NCBI GenBank assembly: GCA_048615375.1
Contig: JBMCLJ010000075.1
Coordinates: 1-6,778 of the forward strand
Reading direction: 5' to 3'
DNA from: JBMCLJ01 sp048615375
GTDB taxonomy: Bacteria > Patescibacteriota > Dojkabacteria > JAOAGR01
DNA: 6,778 bases
The translations under genes were made by a program, and so were the position numbers. This document shows positions 5,849 to 6,778 of this stretch, piece after piece; the stretch's first letter is position 1; each line of letters opens with the position of its first letter. The notes beneath the pieces were generated by a model, which did not search any database, was not told the DNA's origin, and saw nothing but the letters and a program-made list of their open reading frames with translations.

Positions 5849-5853
5849 TCATA

Positions 5854-6411
5854 ATGAGTCCATTTTGTGACTTTGAGGAGATGAACGGGCCGGCCATAAA
5901 GTGTACTGAGGCTCTGAGCACTACAATTGATTTATACAATGACATTTTGCCATCATCCCTCATTGATCATTGGAAAAAGAAAGGCTGGGGCGCGTACGCG
6001 AATGGGTTACTCTGGTTAGTAAATCCACAGGATTTTGATTATATTTCTACTGAATGGTTAGATGAGGATTCCAGGTCAGGTGTAGTCTTTGCAAGAACTG
6101 CTTTTGGTGAAATGTTCATATGGGTACATGAAAAGGTTTATTACTTGAGTGCCCAGTATGGTTGGACAAAAGATATTGCTGATGATATAGAAGATTTTTT
6201 TGAGATAGCATTATGTGATGAGAGATTTATTAACAAGGGGCTTGAGGGGAAAGTCTATCAGGAAGCTTTACCAAAACTAGGTATTCCAGAATACGATGAA
6301 TGCTATGCATTCGTTCCTTCTCTTGTCCTTGGTGGTTCTGGCAAGGCAGATACACTACAAAAAGTGAAACTACATGAGCATCTAGCCTTTCTTGTTCAAT
6401 TACATAAGTAG
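5854..6411 (+). CDS. GAD-like/DUF1851 protein, Tdi1-type immunity protein
   Basis: An intact 185-aa cytoplasmic protein. Residues 15-95 match a GAD-like domain: an LYNDILPSSLIDHWKKKGWG segment with the hallmark GLLWLVNPQDF (51-61), then FARTAFGEMFIW. Residues 112-185 match the DUF1851/Tdi1 C-terminal domain, with the hallmark FVPSLVLGGSGKADTLQKVK (153-172) and a terminal HEHLAFLVQL. Tdi1 neutralises the type VI DNase effector Tde1, and this domain pair is common among immunity genes of other polymorphic toxins. Here it follows the 664-aa exported protein by 10 nt in the same operon, with a good Shine-Dalgarno sequence and a possible private promoter that could keep immunity in excess. No type VI component or Ntox15-like DNase is in the window, so the partner is inferred from position only. 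The family assignment is from recalled motifs, not a search. Confidence 0.82.
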   Translation: MSPFCDFEEMNGPAIKCTEALSTTIDLYNDILPSSLIDHWKKKGWGAYANGLLWLVNPQDFDYISTEWLDEDSRSGVVFARTAFGEMFIWVHEKVYYLSAQYGWTKDIADDIEDFFEIALCDERFINKGLEGKVYQEALPKLGIPEYDECYAFVPSLVLGGSGKADTLQKVKLHEHLAFLVQLHK

Positions 6412-6455
6412 TAATTATATTTTCCCAAAATTGAATACTTACTATAAAGTCTGGT

Positions 6456-6472
6456 GTAAAGACATACTTTAC
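6456..6472 (+). terminator. Weak hairpin between convergent gene ends
   Basis: GTAAAG-ACATA-CTTTAC is a perfect 6-bp stem with a 5-nt loop, between the stop of the immunity-like gene and the stop of the opposing short gene (it overlaps that stop). It is AT-rich and lacks a T-run on either side, so terminator function is only suggested by position. Confidence 0.25.
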
Positions 6473-6715
6473 TCACTACTTAATCCACATAGAGTATTCT
6501 TAGCGTTTTCATAGTCAAATGCGTACATATCATGCCCTGTTGGTAATCTATGAGACCCGGTATGTGAGTTATATTCAAGGATGTGGTCATGAGGTGTGCC
6601 AGAGACAGGTATCGCTAGATTAATCGATACAGAAGAGATCGGCGAACCAGAAAATAGTATCATGTGGCTGATAACCATTCCCCGCAAGTATAGAGATTTT
6701 CTTTTTAAGATACAT
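6469..6715 (-). pseudogene. Short exported-protein gene, probably frameshifted and truncated
   Basis: Two minus-strand frames appear to be one gene. The first starts at ATG 6715-6713 (MYLKKKISILAG) and stops early at 6620. The second continues from about 6684 to TAA 6471-6469. Removing one G from the GGGG run at 6683-6680 joins them as MYLKKKISILAGMVISHMIL, a convincing signal peptide with lysines and a hydrophobic core. About 50 further residues follow, including IPVSGT, GSHRLPTGHD and YAFDY. The order 'hydrophobic-IPV-G ... SH ... YAFDY' faintly resembles the start of an M23 (LytM-like) peptidase domain, but the rest of that domain is missing. Alternatively the second frame is a small intact leaderless gene starting at ATG 6678, 8 nt after a TATACT box (6692-6687), giving 69 aa. 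It is convergent with the immunity-like gene. I am unsure which model is right. Confidence 0.4.
6687..6692 (-). promoter_or_regulatory. -10 candidate for the short right-end gene
   Basis: TATACT on the minus strand lies 8 nt before ATG 6678-6676, the spacing seen at other starts here. It supports the small leaderless-gene model. If the gene instead starts at 6715 the box is internal and meaningless. For that start, TATAGA at 6735-6730 is the nearest upstream box, 14 nt away. Confidence 0.3.
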
Positions 6716-6746
6716 CTTTCGCACTACCCTCTATAAGAAAAAGTTT

Positions 6747-6752
6747 TATAAT
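6747..6752 (+). promoter_or_regulatory. TATAAT box near the right edge
   Basis: A perfect plus-strand TATAAT stands 23 nt before the ATG that forms the last three bases of the window (6776-6778). It may drive a gene that begins there, divergent from the short minus-strand gene. There is no -35 match and no Shine-Dalgarno sequence before the ATG. The gene itself is outside the window, so this is only a candidate. Confidence 0.35.
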
Positions 6753-6778
6753 GGTATAGATAAAAATAAACTACCATG

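Noticed and set aside
5815..5853. Longer N-terminus (198 aa) for the immunity-like protein from TTG 5815 or ATG 5827.
   Set aside because: It would overlap the upstream gene and lacks a ribosome binding site. ATG 5854 has GAGGT at proper spacing and matches the expected domain start.
5766..5963. A 65-codon minus-strand frame across the gene junction.
   Set aside because: It overlaps two well-supported plus-strand genes and has no motif or promoter.
1..6778. tRNA or rRNA genes, CRISPR repeats, insertion-sequence ends, transposase or integrase genes.
   Set aside because: I saw no cloverleaf, no regularly spaced repeat, no paired terminal inverted repeats and no transposase motif. Despite the gene debris, no mobile element is visible.

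Overview
This 6.8 kb window looks like an accessory, partly decaying stretch of a small bacterial genome. The host cannot be named from sequence alone. A Patescibacteria/CPR-type bacterium is my best guess, at about even odds. The reasons are a winged-helix–Nudix gene of a kind I associate with that group, a membrane-anchored PQQ-sugar-dehydrogenase-like gene, and start codons placed directly behind -10 boxes. TAA, TAG and TGA all act as stops, so there is no sign of a recoded genetic code.

Left part (1-1808). A partial minus-strand reading frame runs off the left edge. Next is an intact minus-strand DEDDh 3'-5' exonuclease of the ERI-1/KapD type. It is divergent from an intact 303-aa protein that I do not recognise. 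The 110-bp divergent region holds clear TATAAT boxes for both genes.

Middle part (1809-3636). This is a gene graveyard. A structured intergenic region (long imperfect hairpin, short palindrome, repeated 8-mer) leads into a PQQ-dependent sugar dehydrogenase-like gene cut off after its fourth conserved block. It is fused to an unrelated tail that is itself interrupted by a stop. The remnant tail ends in an ATGA overlap with a 14-codon scrap of another gene. Facing it is a winged-helix + Nudix hydrolase gene broken by a one-base frameshift in an A6 run and by an in-frame TGA.

Right part (3637-6778). An intact two-gene operon codes for a 664-aa membrane-anchored, cysteine-rich exported protein and, 10 nt downstream, a 185-aa GAD-like/DUF1851 protein of the Tdi1 immunity type. 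The second gene has a Shine-Dalgarno sequence and a possible private promoter inside the first gene. This pair is the best candidate here for an undescribed system, perhaps an exported effector with its immunity protein, but no toxin domain is visible. A short, probably frameshifted minus-strand gene for an exported peptide follows. A TATAAT box near the right edge may serve a gene that starts at the last three bases.

Across the window, first-in-operon genes have a TATAAT-like box only 5-12 nt before the start codon and no Shine-Dalgarno sequence. The one downstream operon gene does have one. This points to leaderless mRNAs. Three genes are broken and two of the lesions are single-base changes in homopolymers, so sequencing error must be excluded before calling them pseudogenes.
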